In this document: positions 7,824 through 18,919 of the stretch, one piece after another
How positions within the stretch are numbered: position 1 is the first letter of the stretch
Layout: every line of letters starts with the position of its first letter
Assembly: GCA_913053235.1 (NCBI GenBank)
Contig: CAJXFT010000006.1
Span: 1 to 45,523 of the forward strand
Source: an uncultured Alphaproteobacteria bacterium
Lineage (GTDB): Bacteria > Pseudomonadota > Alphaproteobacteria > UBA828
Reading direction: 5' to 3'
Length of the DNA stretch: 45,523 nucleotides
The notes under the pieces: model-generated
Databases searched by the model: none
Told to the model about the DNA's origin: nothing
Seen by the model: the letters and a program-made list of their open reading frames with translations, nothing else
Translations under genes and position numbers: made by a program

Positions 7824-9197
7824 GTGGCACAAACCCTTCACTGCGACCTGTGTGTGATCGGCGCCGGCGCGGGCGGCCTGACGCTGGCCGCCGGCGCCAG
7901 CCAGATGGGCGCCTCGGTGGTGCTCATCGAACGCGGGCAAATGGGCGGCGAGTGCCTCAATACCGGATGCGTGCCATCCAAGGCGTTGCTGACGGCGGCC
8001 GCGCGCGGCGACAGTTACAGCGCCGCGTATGAACATGTGCAGCGCACCATCGCCGAAATCGCGCCGCAGGATTCACGCCAGCGCTTCGAGGGGCTCGGTG
8101 TGCGCGTCATCGCCGCCAGCGCGCGCTTTACCGGCGCACGGACCGTCAGCGCCGGGGATTTCGAGATTCGCGCGCGGCGCTATGTCGTCGCCACCGGCTC
8201 GACGCCGGTTATTCCGCCGCTTGCCGGCATCGACGATGTCGCGTTGCTGACCAACGAAACGCTGTTCACCGCGCGCCCCGAGCCGAGCCATTTGCTGGTA
8301 CTCGGCGGCGGCCCGGTCGGCGTCGAGATGGCGCAGGCGTTTCGCCGCCTCGGCGCGCGGGTCTCGCTGGTCGAGGAGCTCGATTTGCTGCCGCGCGACG
8401 ATCCCGAACTGGTCGCCGTCATTCGCGACCGGCTGCTGGGTGAGGGCATCGCCCTTTATGAACGGAGCAAAGCCGTCCGCGTCGCGCCCGAGGGCGGCGC
8501 TATCCGCCTCACCTGCGCCGGCGCCGGCGGCGAGGTCGAACTCACCGGCTCGCACCTGCTCGTCGCCGCCGGGCGCGCGGCGAATTTCGCCGGCCTCGGC
8601 CTCGATGCCGCCGGTGTGGCGACAGAGGGCGGCGCCATCCTTCTCGATCGCCGCCTGCGCACCACCAACCGGCGCGTCTTCGCCGTCGGCGACGTGGCCG
8701 GGCCCTACCGCTTCACCCATATGGCCGCGTATCAAGCCGGAATCGTGCTGCGCAACACTGTCTTCCGCCTGCCGGCGAAAGCCAATTACCGCGCCGTGCC
8801 GTGGGTAACCTACTCCGACCCGGAACTCGCCCATGTCGGCCTCGGCGAAGAAGCGGCGCGCCGCTCCGGCGTGAAATTCCATATCCTGCGCCACCCCTTC
8901 GCGGAGAACGACCGCGCCGTGGCGGCCGGCCTGACCGCCGGCCTGATCAAGGTGGTGGTGACGCCGGGCGGGCGCATTCTCGGCGCTTCCATCGCCGGCG
9001 CCGGGGCCGGTGAGTTGATCCATGTGTGGTCGCTGGCGGTATCAAAGCGGCTCAAGGTATCGGCGATGGCCCAGACCATCACACCCTATCCCACCCTCTC
9101 CGAAATCAGCGCCCGCGCCGCCGGCAGCTATTATGCGGCGAAGCTGTTCAGCCCACGAACCAAACGCATTGTCAGATTTCTCCAGCGCCTGGGATAA
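7824..9197 (+). CDS. FAD-dependent pyridine nucleotide-disulfide oxidoreductase (mercuric reductase / dihydrolipoamide dehydrogenase-like)
   Basis: GTG start; GAGAGGLTLA, GGECLNTGCVPSKALL redox CXXXXC, GGGPVGVEMAQAFRRLG, FAVGDVAGPYRFTHMA motifs. Confidence 0.87.
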   Translation: MAQTLHCDLCVIGAGAGGLTLAAGASQMGASVVLIERGQMGGECLNTGCVPSKALLTAAARGDSYSAAYEHVQRTIAEIAPQDSRQRFEGLGVRVIAASARFTGARTVSAGDFEIRARRYVVATGSTPVIPPLAGIDDVALLTNETLFTARPEPSHLLVLGGGPVGVEMAQAFRRLGARVSLVEELDLLPRDDPELVAVIRDRLLGEGIALYERSKAVRVAPEGGAIRLTCAGAGGEVELTGSHLLVAAGRAANFAGLGLDAAGVATEGGAILLDRRLRTTNRRVFAVGDVAGPYRFTHMAAYQAGIVLRNTVFRLPAKANYRAVPWVTYSDPELAHVGLGEEAARRSGVKFHILRHPFAENDRAVAAGLTAGLIKVVVTPGGRILGASIAGAGAGELIHVWSLAVSKRLKVSAMAQTITPYPTLSEISARAAGSYYAAKLFSPRTKRIVRFLQRLG

Positions 9198-9250
9198 TGC
9201 CGCCGGCGCGCCTATAGTGGCGGCCTGTGAAGCAAATGGATTAGATCAGG

Positions 9251-10675
9251 TTGGCCAAAACCTTCTTTTCTCTGCCGCCGCTGACGCGCAGCCTGTCGGC
9301 GCGATTGCTGGTGCTGACGATCATCTTCGTGTTGATCGGCGAGATTTTTATCTATGTGCCTTCGGTGGCGCGCTACCGCCATGTTTATTTGCAGGAGCGA
9401 ATCGAAGCCGCGCGGATCGCCGCGCTGGCGGTGGAAGCGGCGCCCGACCGCATGGTCACCGAGGAATTGCGCAAGATGCTGCTGGTGCATTCCGGCGTCC
9501 TGCAGGTCTCGCTCAAACGCGACGAGCGGCGCATTCTGATACTGGTCTCCGAAATGCCGCACCCCATCGGCGCCACCTTCACGATGGCCGAGGCAACGCC
9601 GTGGCGGCTTATAAAGCAGGCTTTCGGCGCCCTGGCGGGCGGTGGCGAGCGGGTCATCCGGGTGATCGGCACGGTGGCCGCGGACAGCGCCGGAACCTCG
9701 GTCGATATTCTGCTCTACGAGGCGCCGATGGTGGCCGAAATGCTCGACTATTCGCGCCGTATTCTCGAGCTCTCCCTGGTGCTCGCCGCGATTACCGCCG
9801 GGCTTGTTTTTCTCAGCCTGCATTTGCTCCTGGTGCGCCCGTTGCGCCGGATGAGCGAGAACCTCGTCACCTTCCGGCGCGCACCCGAAGATGCCACGAC
9901 GGTCATGGCGCGCAGCCGCCGGCGCGACGAAATCGGCGTCGCCCAGCGCGAGCTTCGCATCATGCAGCAGCGCGTGCGCGCGGCGCTCCGGCAAAAGGCC
10001 CGTCTCGCCTCGGTCGGCGCCGCGGTGAGCAAGATCAATCACGACCTGCGCAACATGCTGGCGACGGCACTGTTGGTGAGCGACCGCCTGGCGATGAACG
10101 AGAATCCCGAAACGCGCAAGGTTTCGGCGCCGCTTTTGGCGTCTCTCGACCGGGCGATTAATTTATGCACCCAAACCCTCAGCTTCGCCCGCGCCGAGGA
10201 GCCCGACGCCGAGCTCGACGAATTTCTCCTGGCGCCGCTGGTCGACGAAGTCGCCCTTGTTTTGCCCAAGGCCGAGATCGACAGCATCAAATGGCGCAAC
10301 GATGTCCCGGCGGATCTGCGCCTGCTGGCCGACCGCGATCAGGTTTACCGCATCCTCATGAATTTGACCAAGAACGCCATCGAGGCGGTGACCGCCCAGG
10401 GCCAAGGCGGCACGGTGCGCGTGAGCGGCCGGCGCGAAGGCGACAGCACCGTGGTCGAAGTCGCCGATACCGGCCCCGGCCTGCCGGAGCGCGCGCGCGA
10501 GCATCTGTTCGAAGCCTTTGCCGGCTCGGTCGGCGGCACCGGCCTTGGCCTCGCCATCGCCCATGAATTGACGCGCAATCACGGCGGCGAGCTGGAGTTG
10601 GTGAAAAGCGACCCGACCGGCACCGTTTTCCGCGCCATATTTCCCCATTCAGCCGAAGCCCTAAGGAAAGATTAA
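9251..10675 (+). CDS. Sensor histidine kinase
   Basis: TTG start; two TM segments, KINHDLRN H-box, NLTKNAIEAV N-box, DTGPGLP G1, GTGLGLAIAHEL G2. Confidence 0.87.
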   Translation: MAKTFFSLPPLTRSLSARLLVLTIIFVLIGEIFIYVPSVARYRHVYLQERIEAARIAALAVEAAPDRMVTEELRKMLLVHSGVLQVSLKRDERRILILVSEMPHPIGATFTMAEATPWRLIKQAFGALAGGGERVIRVIGTVAADSAGTSVDILLYEAPMVAEMLDYSRRILELSLVLAAITAGLVFLSLHLLLVRPLRRMSENLVTFRRAPEDATTVMARSRRRDEIGVAQRELRIMQQRVRAALRQKARLASVGAAVSKINHDLRNMLATALLVSDRLAMNENPETRKVSAPLLASLDRAINLCTQTLSFARAEEPDAELDEFLLAPLVDEVALVLPKAEIDSIKWRNDVPADLRLLADRDQVYRILMNLTKNAIEAVTAQGQGGTVRVSGRREGDSTVVEVADTGPGLPERAREHLFEAFAGSVGGTGLGLAIAHELTRNHGGELELVKSDPTGTVFRAIFPHSAEALRKD

Positions 10676-10731
10676 CCATCGCTTAGCACTCTTCGGTCAC
10701 AATGGCGGCTCCACCATTCGGGGACAGAATA

Positions 10732-11103
10732 ATGGCCGATGTGACCTTCGACCGGCCCAAACCGAGCCGCCACGTTGGGCGCCTGATGGAGAACTTGCCG
10801 GGCGAGATGCGCGACAGCTTCACCGAGGCGCAACGCGAGGCGCTCGGCGAGGCGATGCGCACCCGCACCTGGCGCCGCCAATCGGTGGATATACGCCTGT
10901 CGCTGCCACTCCTGTCCGAACGCTTCTTCATGACCGTGGTGGCGGGACGTGAGCGGCGCCCGGGCCAGCGCCGCAAGGCGGAGCGCGTTTTCCACCCTCT
11001 CGGCACCGTCGGCAACACTCTGTTCATGGGCGCCATCACCACCGTGATTTGCTCGGTGGTCCTGGTCATCGCTCTGGTCTACAGCTCGATCCTGATGCCC
11101 TGA
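10732..11103 (+). CDS. Small hypothetical protein with one C-terminal TM helix
   Basis: ORF 10702..11103, ATG at 10702 or 10732; hydrophobic segment TLFMGAITTVICSVVLVIALVYSSILM. Confidence 0.6.
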   Translation: MADVTFDRPKPSRHVGRLMENLPGEMRDSFTEAQREALGEAMRTRTWRRQSVDIRLSLPLLSERFFMTVVAGRERRPGQRRKAERVFHPLGTVGNTLFMGAITTVICSVVLVIALVYSSILMP

Positions 11104-11159
11104 CAAACAGCGGCGTGCCTGGTGTGTTCCGAGGGCTGGTGCCGGAGGGGCATCCGCGC

Positions 11160-11272
11160 GGGTCTCTTTTGTTTGTTCCCTCAAGCGCCGGGCGGGGGCA
11201 TCCGCCCCCTTGGCTACCTCGTATTAACTCGGGCGCGTAGTCACGCTTGCCGGAATGCTCGTCGCATTCCGG
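11160..11272. repeat. Intergenic repeat/hairpin element, copy 1
   Basis: TGTTCCCTCAAGCGCCGGGCGGGGGCATCCGCCCCCTTGGCT resembles a sequence at 14402-14443; includes GGGGGC-ATCC-GCCCCC and CCGGAATGC-TCGTC-GCATTCCGG (11250-11272). Confidence 0.5.
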
Positions 11273-11310
11273 TTGGTGTGCCGTTTGGAAGAATCTTTGT
11301 GGGCGCGCGC

Positions 11311-13533
<2,223 letters not shown>

Positions 13534-13632
13534 AGCATATGCGGGCGCGGGGAGTGTGTCCGCTTGAATAATTCACTCGGGAGGCACTAGGCTGGCGGCT
13601 CCACCTGTTCAAGAATTCAGAACGCCACCGCC

Positions 13633-14328
13633 ATGCCCTTTTCTCTACCAAGCTTCGCCCACTTCATCGCCGCTCCAAGGCGCCTGGCGGTGGCGGCGGC
13701 GCTCGCCATCCTGCTCTTTGCCCCGTTCACCCCGCCGGCTGTCGCGGATGAGCATTTGGCGGCGCGGCCCGGGGATCGGGTGCTTGGGACCGATCATGCG
13801 CCGATCGTGATGATCGAATATTATTCGCTCGATTGTCCCTTTTGCGCTTCGTTTCATGCCGAGACGTTTCCGAGGCTGAAAGCGGAGTATATCGACACCG
13901 GCAAGGTGCGCTTCGTGTTCCGCGATTATCCGCAGTCCTGGGCGGCGCTGGAGGCGGCGATCCTGACCCATTGCGCGCCGCCGGAACGTTTTTTCGCCGT
14001 GCACGAGGCTTTGCTCAAAACCCTCGGCCAATGGAGCAAGGCGGAATCGACGATACGCGCCGTCGCCGAGGTCGGCGAAACGCAGGGTGTCTCGAAAGAG
14101 ACGTTCAAGGCCTGCATCGATGCGCGGGTTTTGGAGCGCCAGGTGTTCGAGAGCCAGAAATTCGCGCGCGATGCGCTCGGCGTCAAATCGACGCCGACCT
14201 TCTTTCTCAATCGCGAAAGGTTGGTCGGAAATGTTCCCTTTGACAAGCTGTCGCTCGGCCTCGACATCCTGTTGGACGAGATCGCGCGGCGCAGCGGCGG
14301 CTTGACGAGCCTAGAGACCCCCCACTGA
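13633..14328 (+). CDS. DsbA-like thioredoxin-fold protein (CPFC active site)
   Basis: Signal peptide, IVMIEYYSLDCPFCASFH, STPTF cis-Pro loop. Confidence 0.82.
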   Translation: MPFSLPSFAHFIAAPRRLAVAAALAILLFAPFTPPAVADEHLAARPGDRVLGTDHAPIVMIEYYSLDCPFCASFHAETFPRLKAEYIDTGKVRFVFRDYPQSWAALEAAILTHCAPPERFFAVHEALLKTLGQWSKAESTIRAVAEVGETQGVSKETFKACIDARVLERQVFESQKFARDALGVKSTPTFFLNRERLVGNVPFDKLSLGLDILLDEIARRSGGLTSLETPH

Positions 14329-14334
14329 CTAACA

Positions 14335-14445
14335 AAATCCTCTCCCCAGCGGGGAGAGGGCTGGGGAGAGGGGAGAGTCAAAGCGCGATAACGCTTTTTG
14401 GTGTTCCCTCAGTCGCCGGGCGGTCGCATCCGCTCTCTTGGCTCG
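14335..14445. repeat. Intergenic repeat/hairpin element, copy 2 plus an additional palindrome
   Basis: CCTCTCCCC-AGC-GGGGAGAGG (14339-14359); AAAGCG-CGATAA-CGCTTTTT (terminator-like); TGTTCCCTCAGTCGCCGGGCGGTCGCATCCGCTCTCTTGGCT resembles copy 1. Confidence 0.5.
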
Positions 14446-14518
14446 GGCGCTATACCCTTCCGCCCGCTTTTGCTCTAGTTTTGCGGCTCCTTTTATCTCG
14501 CCACCGGGACACCGCCAC

Positions 14519-15130
14519 ATGCCGATTTCAACCCGCCGAATCCTATTGGCCCTGCCCTTTATCCTGATTCTCGCCGCCTTCATGCCGCGCCCGGTTTCGG
14601 CCGGCAGCATGGAGGCGCGGCCCGGCGACATGGCGTTCGGCGATGCCGGCGCGCCGGTCACCATGGTCGAATATTATTCGCTCAACTGTCCGCACTGTGC
14701 CGTGTTCCACAAGCAGATGTTTGCGGCGCTGAAGGCGGAATATATCGATAGCGGCCGGGTTCGTTTCGTGTTCCGCGATTTTCCGCTCAACTGGGCGGCG
14801 CTGGAAGCGGCGATCCTCACCCATTGCGCCGGGCCCGAGCGCTTTCTCGCCGTGCAGCAGGCTTTGTTCGACAGCTTCCGCCGATGGAGCGGCGCGCAAT
14901 CGACATTGCTGGCGGTCGCCGAGGTCGGCGAGGCGGTGGGCGTGACGCGGGCGGAATTCAAGCGCTGCATAGAGGCCGGCGAGCTCGAAAAGCAGGTCAT
15001 CGAAAGTTACGAATTCGCCCGCCGGGAACTCGGCGTCGAGGGCACGCCGACCTTTTTCATCAACGGCGAAAAACATGTCGGCGGGATTTCGCTGAAGCGA
15101 TTGGCGGAAATTTTAAAAGGCGCCGAATAG
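14519..15130 (+). CDS. DsbA-like thioredoxin-fold protein (CPHC active site), paralogue of the preceding gene
   Basis: VTMVEYYSLNCPHCAVFH, GTPTFFING; same length and many shared blocks with 13633..14328. Confidence 0.85.
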   Translation: MPISTRRILLALPFILILAAFMPRPVSAGSMEARPGDMAFGDAGAPVTMVEYYSLNCPHCAVFHKQMFAALKAEYIDSGRVRFVFRDFPLNWAALEAAILTHCAGPERFLAVQQALFDSFRRWSGAQSTLLAVAEVGEAVGVTRAEFKRCIEAGELEKQVIESYEFARRELGVEGTPTFFINGEKHVGGISLKRLAEILKGAE

Positions 15131-15191
15131 CGAATAAAATCTATTTCCCGGCGGGCAGGCATCTGTGTCGTTTGCCAAGGCGGCGTGGGGA

Positions 15192-16691
15192 TCAGAAACT
15201 CCGCACCCGGCGCACGGCATCGCGCCATCCGGCGCAGAGGCGCTCGCGCTGCGCAGCCGCGAGCGCGGGGCGGAACAGGCGCTCGCATTTCCAGTGCCCG
15301 GAAATATCGTCGATGGAATCATAAAACCCGGCTTTGAGGCCGGCCAGATAGGCGGCGCCGAGCGCCGTCGTCTCGCTCATAGCCGCGCGCTCGACCGGCA
15401 GGTCGAGAATATCGGCGAGGAATTGCATCAGCCAGTCATTGCCCACCATGCCGCCATCGACGCGCAGGCTGGACGGTTTGGCGATGCCATCCTGGGCCAT
15501 GGCGGTCATCAGATCGCGGGTCTGGTAGCACACCGATTCGAGCGCCGCGCGGGTGACCTGGGATATGCCGCTGTCGCGGCTGAGGCCGAGGATGGCGCCG
15601 CGCGCCGCCGCATCCCAATAGGGCGCGCCGAGGCCGGTGAAGGCCGGCACCAGATAGACCCCGCCGCTGTCGGCGATGGCGCGCGCATGGGCTTCCGATT
15701 CGCTCGCCTCGCCGATGATCCCGAGGCCGTCGCGCAGCCATTGCAGCGCCGCGCCGGCGTTGAAGATACTGCCTTCGACGGCATAGACCGGCTTGCCGCC
15801 GAGGCGGTAGGCGAGCGTCGTCACCAGCCGGTCGTCGGATATCGCCGCCTCATCGCCGATATTTTGCAGGATGAAACAGCCGGTGCCGAATGTCGCCTTG
15901 ACCATGCCGGGGCGGAGACAGGCCTGGCCGATAGCGGCCGCCTGCTGGTCGCCGGCGATGCCGGTTATGGCAATTTTGCCGCCGAGCAGTTGGCCTTCGG
16001 TGACGCCGAATTCGCTGCTGTTGTCGCGCACCTCCGGCAAGAGCCGGCGCGGGATGCGCAACAGGTCGAGCAGCGCATCGTCCCAATCCTGGCTGTGGAT
16101 GTTGAACAGCATGCTGCGCGACGCATTGGTGGCGTCGGTGGCGTGCACGCGCCCGCCGGTGAGGCGCCACAACAGAAAGCTGTCGACGGTGCCGAAGGCG
16201 AGCTCGCCTTGCTCGGCGGCGTGCCGGGCGCCGGGAATATTTTCGAGCAGCCAAACGATCTTGCTGGCCGAGAAATAGGGATCGATGACGAGGCCTGTTT
16301 TGCCGCGCACCAGCGCCTCGCATCCCTCACCCGCCAGCCGCTCGCAGAATTCGGCGCCGCGGCGGTCCTGCCAGACGATGGCATTGTGGATCGCCCGGCC
16401 ATCGGCGCGGCGCCAGATGATGCTGGTCTCGCGCTGGTTGGCGATACCGATGGCGGCGACGGCGGCGGCGCCGGCCGCGTCGGCCCCGCCGGCATGCTCG
16501 GCGATCACCTGGCGGCACAGCGCAACGGCCGTGCGCCAGATCTCTTCGGGATCATGCTCGACCCAGCCGTCGCGCGGATAAATCTGCGCCAGCTCGCGCT
16601 GCGCCCGGCCGCGCGGCTGCCCGTCGCGGTCAAACAGCATGGCGCGGGTGCTGGTGGTGCCCTGGTCGATGGCGAGCAGATATTTTTGCAT
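15192..16691 (-). CDS. glpK: Glycerol kinase
   Basis: [65 protein letters not shown] at 16691. Confidence 0.95.
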   Translation of the reverse strand: MQKYLLAIDQGTTSTRAMLFDRDGQPRGRAQRELAQIYPRDGWVEHDPEEIWRTAVALCRQVIAEHAGGADAAGAAAVAAIGIANQRETSIIWRRADGRAIHNAIVWQDRRGAEFCERLAGEGCEALVRGKTGLVIDPYFSASKIVWLLENIPGARHAAEQGELAFGTVDSFLLWRLTGGRVHATDATNASRSMLFNIHSQDWDDALLDLLRIPRRLLPEVRDNSSEFGVTEGQLLGGKIAITGIAGDQQAAAIGQACLRPGMVKATFGTGCFILQNIGDEAAISDDRLVTTLAYRLGGKPVYAVEGSIFNAGAALQWLRDGLGIIGEASESEAHARAIADSGGVYLVPAFTGLGAPYWDAAARGAILGLSRDSGISQVTRAALESVCYQTRDLMTAMAQDGIAKPSSLRVDGGMVGNDWLMQFLADILDLPVERAAMSETTALGAAYLAGLKAGFYDSIDDISGHWKCERLFRPALAAAQRERLCAGWRDAVRRVRSF

Positions 16692-16693
16692 GG

Positions 16694-17449
16694 TCACCTC
16701 GCCAAGCGCTCCGGGTAATCGCTGATCAGCGCTTCGACGCCCCAGCCGTAGAGTGTCGCCGCGCGCGCCGCCCGGTTGACGGTATAGCAACGAAGAGCGA
16801 ACCCGGCGTCGAGCAGCGGGCGCGCCCGGCCGCGCGTGAGATGCTCATGGTCGCAATGGAGCGCGTTGCAGCCGAGATCGATGAGTTGGCGCTGCCAATC
16901 GCCGGGGATCGCCGAGACCAGGAGGGCGCGCGGGATATCCGGCGCGGCATCCCGCGCCGCCGTCAATGCCGCCGGGCTGAAGCTCGATATCAACGGCACC
17001 GGCAGCGCCGCCGGCCATTCGGCCCTGAGCCGTGCGGCGGTGATGCGCCCGGTTTCGCTGTCGCGTCCCGGAGCGGCTTTGATCTCGACATTGGCGCCGA
17101 GGCCGAGCTCGGCCAGCACGGCGATCGCCTGGTGGAGCGAAGGGATGCGCGCGCCCCGGAACGCGGCGCCGAACCAGGCGCCGGCGTCGAGGGTACTGAG
17201 CTCGGCCCAATCCTTGTCGGCCACCAATCCGCAGCCATCGGTGGTTCGCTCCAGCGTCTCGTCATGCAGCAGGACAACCTCGCAATCGCGAGTCAGCCTG
17301 GCGTCGAATTCAACCCAGCCGGCGCCGAGCGCCGCCGCCCGGCGAATCGAGGCCAGCGTGTTTTCCGGCGCGTGGCCGCAGGCGCCGCGGTGGCCGATGA
17401 CCGGCGGCACCGGGCAAGTCCTCGATTCCGTCGCCAATCCGCGCGTCAA
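16694..17449 (-). CDS. ugpQ: Glycerophosphodiester phosphodiesterase
   Basis: [56 protein letters not shown] is the GDPD signature. Confidence 0.88.
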   Translation of the reverse strand: MTRGLATESRTCPVPPVIGHRGACGHAPENTLASIRRAAALGAGWVEFDARLTRDCEVVLLHDETLERTTDGCGLVADKDWAELSTLDAGAWFGAAFRGARIPSLHQAIAVLAELGLGANVEIKAAPGRDSETGRITAARLRAEWPAALPVPLISSFSPAALTAARDAAPDIPRALLVSAIPGDWQRQLIDLGCNALHCDHEHLTRGRARPLLDAGFALRCYTVNRAARAATLYGWGVEALISDYPERLAR

Positions 17450-17530
17450 TTTGCCTCCACCGATAAAGCGATCACATGGCAGCTAATATGGGCTACATTT
17501 CGGCTCTGGAACAGGCCTGAACGGGAGCAA

Positions 17531-18916
17531 ATGCAGATGACGGAGGCGGCAGCGGAATTGGCGGTGGCAATCGCCGCCTATCAGCAGGGCGAACGCGGCG
17601 AGGCGCTCAGGATCAGCCGCACCATCCTGGCGCGCGAGCCGGACAATGCCGGCGCCCATTATGTGCTGGGTATCGCCAATGCCGATGCCGGCGAATTGGC
17701 CGAGGCGCTCAGCGCACTCGAGCGCGCGGTCTCGCTGATGCCGGAGAAGGCCAATTTTCACGTCACCCTGGGCAATCTCTATTTAAGCCTGGAACGCGAC
17801 GCGGCGGCGGCGCGCGCCTTCCGCAAGGCGCTCGCCATCGCGCCCAATTCGGCGCCGGCACATTCCAATCTGGCGACCACGCTCAAACGCCAGGGGCGGC
17901 TCGAGGAAGCGGGGGCGGAGTTCCGCGCCGCGCTCGACCTGTTGCGCGACGCGAACTGGCGCCGCCCCGGCGCCGCCGGCGCCATTACCGATCCCTCCCA
18001 GCACGAGACTTTCCAATTCGTTTCGCGGGCCAAGCTCGCGCATGACATCGAGCAATATGAATATCTGCTGGCGCGGGGCGCCCTGCCGCCGGCCTTCGAG
18101 AGCGAAGTCGCCGCGCACCGTGAAGTGCTCTCAGAGCTGGAGGGCGCCGAGGATGGCGCCGACGCCGCGCAGCGCCACGCGCTTTCGGCGCGGCAACAGG
18201 CACGCCTTGCCGGCAGCTTCAACCGCCTCAATCATTTGCCGCCTGAAGCGGATTGGCGTGAGGCGGCGCTCAATCCGGCGCTCGATCTGCGGGATATTCA
18301 GGACCAATACCTAGCCGCTGAATCGCCGGCGCTGATCATCGACGATTTGCTCAGCCCGGCGGCGCTGGCGGAGATCCGCCGCTTCTGCCTCGAAGCCACC
18401 ATCTGGTTCGACTGCAAGGAGAATGGCGGCTATCTCGGCGCCTATCTGAACGACGGATTTTTCAGCCCGCTTTTATTCGCGCTCGTGCGCGAGCTCCAGC
18501 AGCGCCTGCCGGATATCTTCGGCCGCCACAAGCTGGCCCAGATGTGGGCCTTCAAATATAGCGCCCACAGCTCCGGCACCCGCCTCCATGCCGACAAGGC
18601 GGCGGTCAATATCAATTTCTGGATCACCCCCGACGCGGCGCTCGAAGATGAAGCGGGCGGCGGCGGCTTGCGCTTCTTCGATGTTGCCGCGCCGCCCGAA
18701 TGGCGCTTCGAAAATTACAATCACCAGGAAACGGCGCTGCGCGCCGAGATCAAGCGGCACGGCGCCAGTGCGCGCGACGTCACCTACAAATGCAATCGCG
18801 CCACCATTTTCGATTCCAGCCTGATCCACGAAACCATCCCGCTGCGCTTCCACGAGGGCTACGAGAACCGCCGCATCAACGTCACCATGCTGTTCGGCGA
18901 GCGCCGCGAAGTTTAG
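17531..18916 (+). CDS. TPR-repeat protein fused to a 2-oxoglutarate/Fe(II)-dependent oxygenase-like domain
   Basis: N-terminal TPR units (NAGAHYVLGIANADAGELAEALSALERAVSLMPEKANFHVTLGNLYLSL...); C-terminal RLHADKAAVNINFWI (HxD), SLIHETIPLRF (distal His), RRINVTMLF (2OG Arg region). Confidence 0.75.
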   Translation: MQMTEAAAELAVAIAAYQQGERGEALRISRTILAREPDNAGAHYVLGIANADAGELAEALSALERAVSLMPEKANFHVTLGNLYLSLERDAAAARAFRKALAIAPNSAPAHSNLATTLKRQGRLEEAGAEFRAALDLLRDANWRRPGAAGAITDPSQHETFQFVSRAKLAHDIEQYEYLLARGALPPAFESEVAAHREVLSELEGAEDGADAAQRHALSARQQARLAGSFNRLNHLPPEADWREAALNPALDLRDIQDQYLAAESPALIIDDLLSPAALAEIRRFCLEATIWFDCKENGGYLGAYLNDGFFSPLLFALVRELQQRLPDIFGRHKLAQMWAFKYSAHSSGTRLHADKAAVNINFWITPDAALEDEAGGGGLRFFDVAAPPEWRFENYNHQETALRAEIKRHGASARDVTYKCNRATIFDSSLIHETIPLRFHEGYENRRINVTMLFGERREV

Positions 18917-18919
18917 AAC

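Noticed and set aside
15165-16718. 517-aa plus-strand ORF antisense to glpK
   Set aside because: Shadow of glycerol kinase.
16841-17530. Extended N-terminus of the TPR/2OG gene (691-aa version)
   Set aside because: The extension lies antisense to ugpQ and reads as low-complexity; homologous sequence begins at ATG 17531.
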